Source of the DNA: Parasponia andersonii | Taxonomy: Eukaryota; Streptophyta; Magnoliopsida; Rosales; Cannabaceae | Reading direction: 5' to 3' | Length of the DNA stretch: 64,000 nucleotides | Assembly: GCA_002914805.1 (NCBI GenBank) | Contig: JXTB01000607.1 | Span: forward strand, 138,808 to 202,807 | Shown here: positions 50,901 to 64,000 of the stretch, one piece after another | Layout: each line of letters begins with the position of its first letter | Numbering within the stretch: position 1 is the stretch's first letter | The notes under the pieces: model-generated | The model's input: only the letters and a program-made list of their open reading frames with translations | Told to the model about the DNA's origin: nothing | Database searches by the model: none | Program-made: the position numbers and the translations under genes

Positions 50901-53319
50901 TCCCAAATTCTTGTATTTTAGTGTATGATTCTGAATACTTATCTTTAAATCAATGATCCCATAGTTAAGTTATTAGCGCTACTGATTTCAAAAAAAAAAA
51001 AAAAATAGTGTTACTTATCCTCGAAAATAAACAAAACGATAAAGAAATAATAGTCAACTGCTACATATATATATCTTATACACATTCAGCATAGATATAA
51101 TTTTGTACCGCAATTTCTTTCTTAATTTGTAATGCTTTGGCCTTATAATACATAGATACATTTCGAAAAAAGTATTGGTCTCTTATGAACAGTCCCCGAT
51201 AAAATGCTTGTCTTTTCGTCAAATGTCGCATAAATTTGAATTCCAGGGTCTTTCTAAAATCAAAGAATAGTAGCTAACTCATCAAAATCATTAAGTATAA
51301 TTACAATTTTAGAACATGAATTTTAGGAGAAGGTTAAATAATTTTTTCTTGGGTCGATCGCTCATAGTTTCCTCTCTCAAACTAGCTAGTCAATTTATCA
51401 CGTGTTTTCCTGGGAATGGTTGGTATGTTATTTCAATAAAGGGTAAAAGCAAACGATTTTTTTTTTTTTTTTGAAATTGGGATGGTATATCGATTAGGCT
51501 AAAAGCAAACGACGTTTATTGAACTAAAATACGCATTAATTTATCAAGAGAAGGACAGAAACGTTCAAAGAACGTATTTATAACATGTAAGACTATTCAC
51601 CTTAAAATTTCTTTTCTTTCAGACTGTTCTTTCTTCTTCAAAATCTTTAGTTGGACATGTCAAAGGTATTGACAAAATACAATAGTAGCGGTTTTTCTAT
51701 GGTGTTTCGTCTACTACCCTGATGAGCTCATGCTTTAAGTAAGCATGAAGTGACAATTCAAATAAAGCTGTGAAAGAAACGTTCATTGGTTTTAAACTTG
51801 GAGGATATAACGTCAATTAATACTAATTTTTCTACACACCTAATGTTGGGGGAATTCTCATATAGAATATCCGAGAAAAGATCTACTGAACGTGGCTGTT
51901 TGTGAGAGATTTTGAACATGTTTCATTAAATTTTGTCAAATTACGTACCTTTTAATTTGTTTGATTTTGATCTACTTTAAAATTTAAAATATAAACGCAA
52001 ATACCTATCTACTTGAAAAGTCAGCCCCCTGATTTTGCAATTTTTATTATTCGTTCGTGGATCAGGACTGCTACCTGAGCAGAAAATATGGACTAAAATG
52101 TGGGCACACTTGCGTGCCTATTTTCTCTCTAATTATCTTAAGAAAAGACAAATAGAATAGAAAATGTAGATCGATCAACAGAAGATATACCGGTTTTGGT
52201 ACAATCAAGTCTAAAAGAAGGGCCGAGAAAAACACACTTTTTTCTTTTTCACTTTTTTTTTTTTTTAAATCTCGGCAAAAGAAACGTGGAGAAAAATTTA
52301 GAAATCTTGCTCGTTAATTGGTTTGATTAACACACAGACAAACGGCGTACCGAGTACCGACGTATCTACATTCTACAGATGAGCGTGCTAAACTTAAGCA
52401 AAAATTACTAACACGCAAACGCCTTATAAGGACGAAGACAACAAATCAATTTCCTGCTAGGGAAAATGGAAAAAAACCAAGTTGACGAAAATGGAGATAT
52501 AATTTGTACACAAACCGATATCTCAGTATGCCCTACAAATCAATTAAAAGACGGCAAAGGAAGAAAAAAAATAAAACAATGAAAATATTTCAACACCGTC
52601 CAGAAAGACGAGATTCAAATTTTTATAAGAACAGAACAAATTTCCATTAGCGAAAAATAGTAGACGACAAACGAACAAATTAATAAAAGGGTAAAAGAAG
52701 AATATAATGCCGGATTTTACCATCTAGGTCGTGGCAACACGAAAAATAAAAACCTTTAAAACGTGTAACTGTGAAGCGAGAATTAAACACAGAAATGCAC
52801 TTTCTTACATGCTTTGTCCAACATAAGATGCCGACCATTAGAAATTAAGCTCAACTCCACGACCAAACCCACAGAGAAATGGGAGAGAATCAAGCATGGA
52901 CCACCGACCACCTGTTTCTTGGCAACATGCGGAAACAAAAAAAAAAAAAAAAGAACTCCGAATAACTTTTAAAACGTGTTATTGTATTCAAATCGAGTCA
53001 ACGCAAAAATGCTCTTCTATGACTTGCTTTAACCCAACATACGAAGCCGACAGTAAGAAATTAAGCGGCACCCTCACAACCAAAGCCGACCAGAAAAGAA
53101 AAAAGAGAGTTTTAAGAATGGATTCTAAAATATCATATAATTGAACACTTGCATTACATAACGCTGTAACTGTCAATTATGTACAAGGGTTCGTGTTATT
53201 TACAAATAGTCATAAGATGTCTCAACCTTCGAGGGGAAAAAAAAATTTAAGGGAGACGCCTCTATCAATTTGATTTGTTAAATTGTGTAAAAGTAGAGGT
53301 AAAATTTGTTTCGAGTAAG
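50901..53319. other. Intergenic region downstream of ABCA1, no gene seen
   Basis: AT-rich DNA between the Copia/Gypsy nest and the ABCA1 stop codon. It includes poly(A)/(T) runs and a diverged tandem duplication near its right end (52732-53090). I see no exon or RNA gene. Confidence 0.55.
52732..53090. repeat. Diverged ~170-bp tandem duplication downstream of ABCA1
   Basis: Copy 1 (52732-52870) and copy 2 (52920-53090) share GGCAACA, CTTTTAAAACGTGT, AAATGC.CTT, ATGCTTTG/ACTTGCTTT, CCAACATA, GCCGAC and AGAAATTAAGC in the same order. Copy 2 has a poly(A) insertion. Origin unknown. Confidence 0.6.
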
Positions 53320-56300
53320 TTACGGGTTTGCTGCAAAATGATTAAAGATAGTTTCTAGATTAGACTGGCTAAGGCTGTATTCTGCGATGCCAAGCCGATT
53401 TCTGTGGAAGAGATTGCAGAAGATATCATTCAGCACAAGGATCAAAGATACATGTAGAAGAAGAAAAAGAAACGTATAAATGAATTTGTACCTGTTCCGT
53501 TCAAGGTGCCCAAAGACATCAGCTAGTGACAGCCCTTCTCCATACGGCAACTGCAGTAGCATTACAGATCAATTACGATATTAACTGAGCAGGTATACCA
53601 GCGGAAACAGTGAAGCATGAAAGGCCGGGAAAAAAAGTACTTTTGGGACCAAAGTGACAAAGAGGGTAGAGCTCGGGGATTACTCTGTAATTTGCCCTAT
53701 GGATTCTTAACTTCTATATTTCTAATTCTAACGTTCTCTAGTGCCACATCTGCAATTATAATATCCTAATATGCACAAAGCGAGAGAGAAATTTAGATGG
53801 AATTCTTTGTCAAAACAGAATATCATTATATGCATCAAACAAGGGATAGAAACGAAAGGATTCTTTGTAAAATTTGATTTTAAGAGGAATAGCTTTTCGA
53901 TTATAATAGTAGCAAAGAATGTGAATGACTCAATTTCTCGAAGAAAGCACAATCTAGTAAAGTCAAACACTAGTTGTGCTTGTGCATGGCAAGATTCATA
54001 TGTATTCCAATGAACTAATCATAGTTTAAAATGAAGAATTTCAACTGATTTTAACGAGGCTCTGTGAACTCAAGTTAAAATACAGACGTGTATGTATTTG
54101 CTAATTTATACCTGATATTGAACACTCAATCCATTGCTTCCTTGAAACGTTGCACCAGGAAATGACGAGAGGACAAATGAATCAATTGCTGAAAACTTGT
54201 CCTTGGATAACCACCATTCAGAAAATATCGGCAAAGGGATACCACCTGAAAACTCAAAATGATTAAACAAAATCAAATATACAAAAGAAGAAAAAATAAA
54301 TAATTAATAAACATATCAAAACGTAAAACCCATAGTGGGGTAAGGAGAGTGGGCGGGACAGAGAAGTTAAAATGATTAAACGAGGATCATCACATTGGAA
54401 GACAATCAATTCATAAGACCTCAGAGCACCAGTACAACTAGCAAATGGCGGGTGGGGAAAGAGTACTAGTAGTGCAAACATCATAGCTAAGTGCACCAAC
54501 AAAAATTATCTTAGTTAGAATATGAGAAGTTCATGGAAACGCTTCACCATCCAGGTATCATCACATTTTATAAAAGATTCCTCACGAAACAAAAGGAAAA
54601 GGAAATGTGTAGGTGGGGATGATAAAATTAAAATCTTCATATCCACGTTTCTAATGCAACAAAAGATAGTGATACTATAGCAAGTAAATGTAGAAAAAAC
54701 ATAATACAACAACATGCAATAACCTCTCATACCATCTCGAATCATCTGCTCACACAATTGTTCTCCCAAAACCCCATCAGGTACAGGTATTGATGAGATA
54801 AGCATCTTAATTCTTTCTTCATTGCCAAGCCACCTTCCAATCATAGTTATCATTTCCCGGGACAAGCTAATTTCAGCACCAGATGTACTTTCTGATGTAA
54901 TGAAGTCAGTTCTCCCAATGCAGGCTTCAAGGTCACCAAGTAAACTCCTAGAGTGCAAAGAAATATTAACAAGCCTTTCTTGAATGCTTTGGCAAAGATT
55001 TTCCATTTCCGCACAGCTGACTTCAACAGGTTTAATCTAAGGAAAAGGACAAAGAAAATTAGATATATAAGTATCATCAAACAACTTGTATTAAATCTGA
55101 CCTGAACTGGTGACCCGATCCAAAGAAAACCTTAAAATAAAAGAAATACCTCTAGCTCAAGATGATTCCCAAATCTTGTTTTCAGATGCTGGGGACTGCC
55201 AATGCATCTTAGTCGGCCTCCTACCTTCAATCAATAAAAGAACAGTTAAGCATTAGTCTTGCCAAACGAACTTATGAATGCTTCTGCTTCAAGCATCTAT
55301 TGAGCAGAACTTGGTACCATTATCCCCATCCGGGTACACAGAGCTTGAGCTTCATCCATGCTATGGGTAGTAAGAATTACAGCCGTCTTTCCTCGTCTGG
55401 TTGAGATACGGGATATCACTTCCCACATGAAACGTTTGGCAATTGGATCCATACCTGAAATAATTAAGGTCAACATTGAAGACCTGGAATCAATTGAACT
55501 CTAGGAGAACATGGAATCTTCCATATCTTCTCATGAATCAATAAGCATAACGAAAAACATCCATTCCTATTGGCTAAACAATTTGTTCTAGCTTTGGTAC
55601 AACCAAAGAAGGTTTGGAAGGTAGATGTTTGGAACAATGCCTTCAAGCATCAGGAAGCTGGAGGTGGTTCACAATGATAGAACGTATACTTAAAACTATT
55701 ATCATAGTACCGAGTGAGTTTAGTTTATAAACCCATTTAAATCAAGTTATTCCACGATTAATATGATTTCTTTAAGCATAATTGTATGTTATCGTGTGTG
55801 TTTAGAGAAAAAGTTCGATTGGCTCTATAAAACTTCAGTTAATTCAATCTCCCAAAGTTGGGCCCTTCTGTATGCACTGGTTGGCTTTAAATTACAAGTC
55901 CAACTGAAACCTGTGATTATGAACTTGATTTGGTTTCCTCGTGTGTTTTTGTGTGTACTACTTTTGCGTCTTGAGAACAAATAAATGACTCAGCTCATTT
56001 ACCGGTAGATGGCTCATCAAGTATGACTATAGGAGGATCTCCAATCATTGCGATTGCAACAGACAATTTGCGCTTGTTTCCTCCACTTAGAGAAAATGAC
56101 GGTTTGTCGGCATGCTTCAACAAGTCAAACTCCGTTAACTTTTCCATTACAACCTGTCCAGATTAACACACTTAGGGCCAACCCTTTGATCATTTTAATT
56201 ATATGCTGTTTTGTAGAAAACTAATGTCAGTTTAGAAACAGAGTGAACACAATATCCAGATTAACGAACTTCTGGCAACATCACAAGAAAGACTACAAGT

Positions 56301-59300
56301 TTGAGATGAGAACATACATCATCTATTTGATGATCTGGCACTCCCTTTATTCTTGCATAAAGCTCGAGATGCTCTTGGACAGTTAAATATTCCAGCAAAG
56401 CATCAAACTGTGGGCAAAACCCAATCTGAAATTGAATGATAAAAACGGCTATCTTTTAACAGTACAATCAGAGAAATACCATAAGTATTAAAAAAAAAAA
56501 ATAAAGCATACATGTCTACGAGCTGCCTTTGGATTGGAGCAAATATCTTTGCCAAATATGTAAGCAGTTCCATCAGTTGGAGATTCCTCTCCTGCAGTAA
56601 AATAGACTATACGTTCATATGCTACGAAGAGTATTGAAGCTTACTTCATTGAGTAGCACAAAATTGGATTCCTTCATACTGGTATTTGTTTGAAATAGAT
56701 AAATTGTCATGCTCTTATGAGATAATTATGTTGGGAGTTCAGATAGACAAATTGTACGACCAAATAAAGACCAATTCCACAACATTCTACAAATTCTATT
56801 TTAATACTCGAAAATTAGCACAAACAAATGAAGAACCACTGAGGACAAAAGGATAGCAATAGATTGTGCCAGTCGGGTGTTTCAGAAAACAGTATGACTC
56901 TCTTGGTACATAACTAATGCATACCAGATAGCATAGACAGAGTGGTTGTCTTCCCTGCTCCATTTGTGCCTAAAAAGCCAAAACATTCCCCCTCTTGCAC
57001 TGAAAAAGTGAGAGAATGTACTGCCACTTTTTCATTACGATATTTTCCTCCAGGATACTCCTGAATTTGGTAACAGAATTAATATAGTACAGTAAGAGAT
57101 TGCAGAGGAATCTGCGTTATAGAACTAGTTTTGAGTGTTATGCTATTTAATTTTTGCTTCATTCATTATTGGGGATACCCTGTACTCTAGTTTATTTTCG
57201 TAAAACAAGTTTTGTCTATTTAAAAGAAAGTAAAGATCACTTTGAGTACCACTAACAGTAACCAATAATATGAAGAAATACCTTTCGAAGATTCCGCAAG
57301 TAGATGATAGCATTCTCAATGGAACCTGAAAGTACTCTGTTTCTTTCTGTTTTCACATCAATGTCTTCATCGAAGTCAAGAGCAACTGTTTCTGTGGAAG
57401 ATCTCAGAAGAGGTTCTAAGTAAGGAGAAGAACCATCACGTTGGAAACTTCTAACACTCCACCATTCCTTGTAGGAAGGCAAGATTTCAAGCCCAAGTGT
57501 CAAGAGGAAGTAACAAATGCTCTGTCACAGGTGAGAAGGCCAAGTCAGATTGTAGCATACCATTGTAAACAGAAACTCGGTTCAGTCTTCATTTAAAAAC
57601 AAAACAAAAAACCAAAAAAAATAATAATAATAACATTATTCCCAAACCAAGATATAGAAAGAAAAAAAATACAGATCCAAAGTTTCAGGACAAGATGTCC
57701 TCCATTGGACTAAAAATAATAACATACAACAAGATCACAACAGACACAAAGAACCCCAGATTTTAACAACTCAAGAGAAAGGAGATTCTTTGAATTCATC
57801 AACCAAAGCACTCCATATTTGTCCCTTTTACACTTCCACTATTACTAATTAACATTTTCTGCAGTAAACATGAAAGATGTATATCTTATGCTTAAATCAA
57901 TATGCAATTTATGACCTTGCACGTATGTACAGAGGAAACAGTTCAATATAAAAGATCATCTAAATAACTACTACATGAACCAAAGGCCAATGCTCATTGG
58001 CGCCGTTATTTTTAAAGTAATACATCCAATTCCAGTAACTAAAGTTGTAAATGGTAATATTTTACCTTAAAAAATGGTGATAAATTCCGAAGAGTTTCAT
58101 ATTAACAAAAAAAGAGGGAAAAAAAAAAAAAAAAAAAACAAGAAGTGAGAATATGTGAACCTCAACACCAAGATAGCATATAGAGGCACCAGTGACATTC
58201 CAATCAAAAGCCGCATCACTAGATTTATCTTTCATCCCTTGCCGCAGAAGAGCCAGTGATGCAAGTCCATCAGCAAAGCAAAACCCTGGGGATAGTCTGA
58301 AGAAATTCTGGGAGAGTGGATTAGACATGTCAGGAAAGATAATAACGTAATAGAATGCATTCCTGCGGTATACTGAAGCCAAAAATAGTCATTTACAAAT
58401 TTAACCATGCACATTGCAGTAATTAGTGCTTAATTTTGAGGTTCATTCCTCTTGGCAGTTTAAAATAGGAATTTAATGGGTACATCATAGCTGCACCATT
58501 TCATACTATTTGCTCTGGGCACTACGACACCACAAAATTTCTTTCGAACAAAATATTTCACTTGATCTGCTTTTGAAAAGAAAGTAACAGCAGAAAATTT
58601 TAAATTAGGAAATCTAATGAACCTTGCAATCCTGCTTTTCTAACGTATACGAAGGTTGAACAATTATGCATAGTCCAAGCATCACAATCATTCACTTTGA
58701 CGATGATTTAAAGATTGGATTTGATAAAAAGTTATCTACAGAAATATCCTTCTTACCTTGACTAATACAGGAACAAGTAAATAGGGAGCTCACCTTGAGA
58801 AAAGAATTTGCGCTTGCAGTTGTCTTAATAAGCCCCATAATGAAAGATATAACCATAAGAACGAGTCCCGTGAAAAAGTTGATCAAGAGAACTACGTTCT
58901 GTGAAAGAATAAAATATGTAAGCAAAAGTGTACGCTGAAATTATGAATGACCAGACACCAATAAGGATAAAAAGGCTTCCCACCTGAGCCATAGTATGGT
59001 CAGAAAAGAAGAAAGAAAGGCAATACGTTGATGATGCAACTGCTAATCCATATTCCAGAAACATAACGACTGTCGGCAAGAAACAATCCCTTCCAATAAA
59101 CTGATCCAGACCTGCAGACATGAAATTCTAGTGTAACTAAAAAAACTGAAATGAAAAAGGCTTTACACCTGACAACATTATAAAAACTGAAAAATTGTAT
59201 TACAACATTAAATATCTGAAGCATCTAAAAAGGCACAATGAGATGAAGTACGATAATTATTTTCCTTCCCAAACAAAGCAATAATGACATGATTCTCAAA

Positions 59301-62300
59301 ATTCAAAATAAAAATTTAAATATTGAAAAAAAAAAAAAGTTGATGAAGTTCTTGTTGATATAATCTGAATTGCACAGTGACCAAAATTTCAACCATCAAC
59401 AGAAGTTTTAAGATGTGGAGATTCAAAGTTTGGGCATACCAAATACGTTAAAAAGAGCTATTGCAAAAGAAAACGGAAATAAGAAGCTGACGAAGTCCCA
59501 TATGTAAGTAGACGCCCAATATGAAAGTACAGAAACCTGATCAAGGAAAACTGCCAATGTGAACCTCATGAATAGTGGAAACATAAATACAAATATATAC
59601 AAGACTCATGAATAAGTTTTTCCAAGAAAATAAACATGCCCCGCTTATCAGTTGTTGGTGCTTAGCTTTTACTTCACGCTCCTGCATCAATTAAAACCGA
59701 CAAAATTACTTTTCCACGACACAAGAAATTAAAGAATAGATATATTGCTGTCACACAAAGACGATGAAAGTATCTGCAACGAAGAAAAAAGTAGAGAGAG
59801 AGAGACTGATGTAAAGACTCAATAGCACATATCACATATGGTGTGCCCTGACAAATGAAGTCTAATAATAGTCCCATGAAATTTGCAAAAGTAAGCCAAG
59901 CAATATATTATCCACATGAGCCAAATAGTTTCTTGAGAAGTTAACCCTTTCCCACAGTGCAAACTGAAAAGTTTGTATTTTTGTTTCTTCCTTAAACATT
60001 GACCCCTCCAATTCTGGGAATTGCAAAGATACCCTCTCATCGTATAGCAGATAATGGATGAAACTAAAGTACATGATAAAATGATATTATAATCAAGTCA
60101 CACACTACATGAACAATTGTCATGTACTGCATAACATAGGGACGTTTTGGTCTTTCAACAAATTGGAGAGGTTTGCTTTTCTAGAAAAAATTAGACAAGC
60201 TTCACCAAATCAACTACAACTAGAATCAATCACTGCCTATTGCAAATAGTATTAAACTTCATGAAGCAATTAAACAACCATGTTTCAGACAGTACCTTCA
60301 CAATGGAGACAGCAAATGAGGCAGGAATGAAAGAGAAGGCAATACTAACAATAACTGCAGCAGAGAAGGCATCCAGATCCTACAAAATAATAAAACAATT
60401 CAAACCGTTGCAAATCTGTGATCCTTTAATTCAGTATTGAACTATATTGAGAGAGGAAAATTAATACGGTGATTTGTGGAGCATTCTTATATGATACTAA
60501 GAAACTCAGTGAATTGCAACTGGAAAATATACAATATTCGATAATTAGCTCAAAGTTTTAAAATCAGGAGGGACCAAAATCTGTTTAGTTTTAATGCTCT
60601 TTAATTTTATAACACATGAAATTTTACATTCATAAATTTTGAGTAATACTTCAGCTTCTTTGAGACAGACACTGATATTTCAAATGCTTGTTTCAAAATA
60701 TTAAGCTAAAAGAAAACACTAATGAAAGGAAAAAAAAATGAACATTTCAGAGAATATAATAGAATATATCTAAAACATAACCGAATTTAACAATATAAGT
60801 CTTTTTGCAGCAGGATATATATATTCTTGTTTCCACCTTCCCTTTTTTTGTTTGAAAACAGGAGACTTTTTTTTTCCTATCAAGAAAAAAAAAATTAAAA
60901 GAACAGCGTAACGTACATGACGTTGTAAGTGCTGGCTTTTTGTCATTGGCAGAGGGTGGTTGCGTGTTTGAATTGTCATATTTTTATCATGAGTAGCAAG
61001 CCTAAGAATTGCAGCATTCATTACATTAATGTAAGTTGGAGCAGCATGCTGACAAGAGCTGTTGTGTAGTATAGTGTATCCTAAACTTCCATCATCATTT
61101 TGATCATCCATTACAATTGCCCCATACCTGCAACCAAACAGAGCCTACAGTTAAATCAAACCAAGGAAAAAGAAACTACATGTTCAACAGCCATTTTTCC
61201 TTCGTGATAGCCAGAGGCGTCACGCAAGGGATGCAATAAAGCAATCTCCTGAAATTAGTGTGAAGGAAATACATAGCTTAAAATTTTGTCAAAGTTGAAA
61301 TTCATATAAATCATATGGAAAAATTTACTTGACTAATGTACTTTTACAACTTTCATTTCCATTATCAGGAACATCTAGCTAATTGAACTAAAAATAAAAC
61401 AGAACTTTAGAAATTTTTACCAACACACCTTGACTGGTATGACTCGTTAAAGCTAGACATTAGATATTCACTCATTGAAAGTAAAACAGGTCCCAGAGTT
61501 GGTCCTGCAGCCTCAACTGCATCAGTGAGTGCCTTTTCTGAATCAGGGAACTTATATGCACTCGGTTTAAAAATTTGAATCCAACCCCCTTCAATATACC
61601 GTGACACCTGCAGCATAAGTAGGTTTTAAGGGGAATTCTTGCATGCGTTTAACAGGGAAAAGTCTCACAGCAGAAGCTTATTCAGTCAGTACAACACTTT
61701 AGAAACACTGTCACATAAAGGGGTTTTTTTTTTTTTTTTTTGAGGTTGAAAAAAAAAAATTTGTCCACCAATTCTCCCAAAAGCTTAATTAGTTAGATGG
61801 CAGAACAACATTGGATTATATTCTAACACTTCCCATTCAGGCACACGATGGCAGTTAAAGAGAGTCGGTCCAAATGTTTGTTTCCCAAATTTCTCAAAAG
61901 TTCAAGCTGTTTGGGGGTGGCCAACACTGGACAAAACATAGATGACAAACAAAGGCATATACAATATATCACAGAAACTAATAAGAGAGAAAAAACTATC
62001 AAGAGAGAATAATCACTAACAAACCTCCTTGGCAATAGGCGAGGATAGATCAAAAGGAATTGGGCCACCACCGCCTCCACCACTTAACAAAGTATTAAAA
62101 TTTGAGGTCGTAAAGTTCACAGATTGCTGATCAGGATGTGGTTTGAGCTTGAGAAAAAGAAGACCAACAAGCAAGAAAACAACAGGAATCAGAAGCTGGA
62201 AAACAATTGTTTTTTGGTCCCTCCGAGCAGATATCGCCCTCTTTATGAATAAGGCTTTACAGTGTTGCCAAAATGTTGACCTTGAAATGATACAGCAGCT

Positions 62301-63477
62301 ACAGCATTGTCTAGTTAAGAAGTTAATGAAACTTAAAACTGTGGCAAATATCAACCCACAAGCTTTCCCCACTACAGTCCATATGAACCTCAGAATATTT
62401 TTGTAGTTTCCAAAAAGTTTGTCTGAATGCAAAATCATTTTTGGAGCAGGTTCATGAGAAACCTGAGAAGTCACAGGACAAGGTGAATAGATAGTATGTT
62501 TTTGCTCAAGAAATTCAGCTTCATTATAGTCGCACCCTGCAACTCTGAGGAATACCTCCTCAAGAGTTGTGACAGATATACCATAACTTTCGATCATGGC
62601 ATAGTCTTTCTCTTCACCATCACTTGCTTTTGAGTTACAATCTGATCTTCTCATGCACCTTTCTATTTCCCGAAACATACTCTCGAAGGACAATGAGGAT
62701 GCTAAAGGAAGCTTGAAGGAAATCTCAGTTCCAACCTGAACAGACATATCAATACCCGTAAAGTAAGCTAAGAAACATAGTCAATTAAGTCAGCACTGAG
62801 AGGTCCTGTGTAAGAATTTACAGGAAATGAAGTATTATGCACTTACTGATCATGTTCTCATAGACATACATCCCTTACCTTTATCAAACAACAATCAGTA
62901 GAAAGGGTAACCTTCATTTATTCCAAAAATAAAGGCCAAGATCAATAAAAAGGTATATTTAAATTATCTTTCTCAGAGAACAAAATTTGCACGAATAAGA
63001 CCCTAAAAAACACTGAGCATACAACTAATAATTGGTAAGCAGAATACCAATTAAGAATTTCGTAGTGTGTGATAATGACGTCTATTATTGAAGATTATGT
63101 TAAATACAGAATCCGGAAATGCATAAGGTTCAAAATCCTCATCAAAACATCTATAAAGTAATAGATATTAACATGTTGGATGCAGAAATCACTCTCTCAT
63201 TAATCATAAAATAAAAAAGATCATTAAATGATTGATACCTCGCTGACACATCTTGCCGATGGAATATGGCGATAAACAATGTCAGCAGCTACAGAGGCAC
63301 TGGGTGCAGACTGTAGTAGTAAAACAAAAAGGTCAGAGCATGTTCATTCTTCAATCATCATAAGTCATAAGAGATAGCCATCAAATGGGAGCATCAAAAG
63401 GCGAAAGAGATAGGGAGTAAACCTTTACTAAAGTTAGAGTGTAACCAACCCCATATTGATGCTTCAAGAAAAGGGAA
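53320..63477 (-). CDS. ABCA1: ABC transporter A family member 1, C-terminal half (22 exons, 5' end outside window)
   Basis: This is a full-size ABC-A transporter of plants, a membrane ATPase thought to move lipids. The window encodes the last ~1114 residues; the Arabidopsis protein is about 1882 by memory. Exons, 5' to 3': 63423-63477, 63239-63310, 62025-62735, 61429-61607, 60917-61127, 60296-60379, 59640-59681, 59440-59536, 58984-59111, 58795-58899, 58161-58307, 57282-57521, 56925-57060, 56512-56591, 56318-56425, 56003-56153, 55318-55454, 55150-55224, 54724-55036, 54112-54245, 53492-53550, 53320-53401. All join in phase. TMD2 starts with [20 protein letters not shown], and more membrane helices lie in 58161-60379. 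NBD2 has Walker [11 protein letters not shown]-loop GFCPQFDAL, signature [10 protein letters not shown], Walker [11 protein letters not shown] and H-loop LTTHSMDEA. The C-terminus is [11 protein letters not shown]. One intron uses a GC donor. Confidence 0.94.
59638..59639 (-). other. Non-canonical GC splice donor in ABCA1
   Basis: After the exon ending QQLISG (59640) the intron begins GCATGT, not GT. The next exon (59440-59536) starts VSVLSYWAS, as in the known protein (QQLISGVSVLSYW), so GC-AG splicing is needed here. No GT nearby keeps the frame and sequence. Confidence 0.8.
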
Positions 63478-64000
63478 CTGTTGGAAATGAACATTGCAAA
63501 GAGAATCTATATCAGGTTAATAAAAAATCATAATTAGTGAGCATATGACTCAATTACTGTTTAACCATCTAAAACACAAAAAACTGAATGTGGATACGTA
63601 TGTACATGCATGCAAATGACATGGACATGCAAAGCACAAATGACTAGAGTAACCTTCGTCTTAAGAATAAATTTATGATCAAGTTGGAAAAAAAATTATT
63701 TGTAGATATATTCTCATAAATCATAAGTCAACTCAGCATGGGTATAAGCCTACAACTGCTGCTTTCTTCTTTTACAAAAACAACATAAGCATCACGTGGG
63801 CCCAATGCAAAGAGAATCTGTTATCCAAGAATAAGAGTGGATTTCAATAAAGCATCAACAGAAGAACCAGGTTACATACTGTAAAGTATTTTACAAGTTT
63901 TGCCTTTTCTGTTATGATCAGGGAATAACTTTGTTATTTGTTTTTCCAGGGAGGTCTTATCATCTGTTCTTGTATTATCTTCTTTTAATAATACGAAGTT
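63478..64000. other. Part of an ABCA1 intron, right edge of window
   Basis: After the exon at 63423-63477 the sequence is AT-rich with no exon that I could recognise up to the edge. The upstream exons encoding TMD1 and NBD1 must lie beyond. Confidence 0.6.

Noticed and set aside
54515-55006. Single-exon 163-residue protein on the minus strand
   Set aside because: It is ABCA1 exon 54724-55036 read through into its intron.

Overview
The window is nuclear DNA of a flowering plant, most likely a eudicot. It has AT-rich intergenic DNA, small GT-AG introns, nested LTR retrotransposons, MITE-like elements and three recognisable single-copy plant genes. I cannot name the species.

Host genes. (1) NTRC, the plastid NADPH-thioredoxin reductase fused to thioredoxin, lies on the minus strand (29194-34046). 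Ten exons join in phase to a complete 519-residue protein. (2) HSFB3, a class B heat stress transcription factor, lies on the plus strand (39741-41600). Two exons encode 244 residues. (3) The C-terminal ~1114 residues of ABCA1, a full-size ABC-A transporter, are encoded on the minus strand by 22 exons (53320-63477). Its N-terminal half lies beyond the right edge. From memory, NTRC, HSFB3 and ABCA1 are also neighbours on Arabidopsis chromosome 2 (At2g41680, At2g41690, At2g41700), so this looks like a conserved gene block expanded by retroelements.

Repeats. From 1 to about 26670 a minus-strand LINE-1-like fossil is split by a 24.5-kb insertion (316-24836). The insertion is two copies of one Ty3/Gypsy Tat-lineage retrotransposon sharing their middle LTR, arranged LTR-internal-LTR-internal-LTR. 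Each copy carries gag-pol with two RNase H domains, two minisatellite blocks and a long antisense reading frame (PF04195-like) with a conserved antisense TATA motif. Both copies are old and heavily broken. Between HSFB3 and ABCA1 a broken chromovirus (Tekay-like, 42235-~50217) sits inside a partial Ty1/Copia fossil, which also carries a reversed fragment of Tat-like gag. Several MITE-like elements and diverged direct duplications lie in the intergenic DNA.

Most unusual observation. In the middle LTR, 43 bases (12739-12781) are the exact base-by-base complement, NOT the reverse complement, of the matching bases of the sister LTR sequence (25015-25057), in register and between identical flanks. 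Inversion cannot produce this. It is either a sequence-handling artefact or something unexplained. A second assembly-level oddity is a ~390-bp duplication of the LTR/LINE junction on either side of a single N at 24962.
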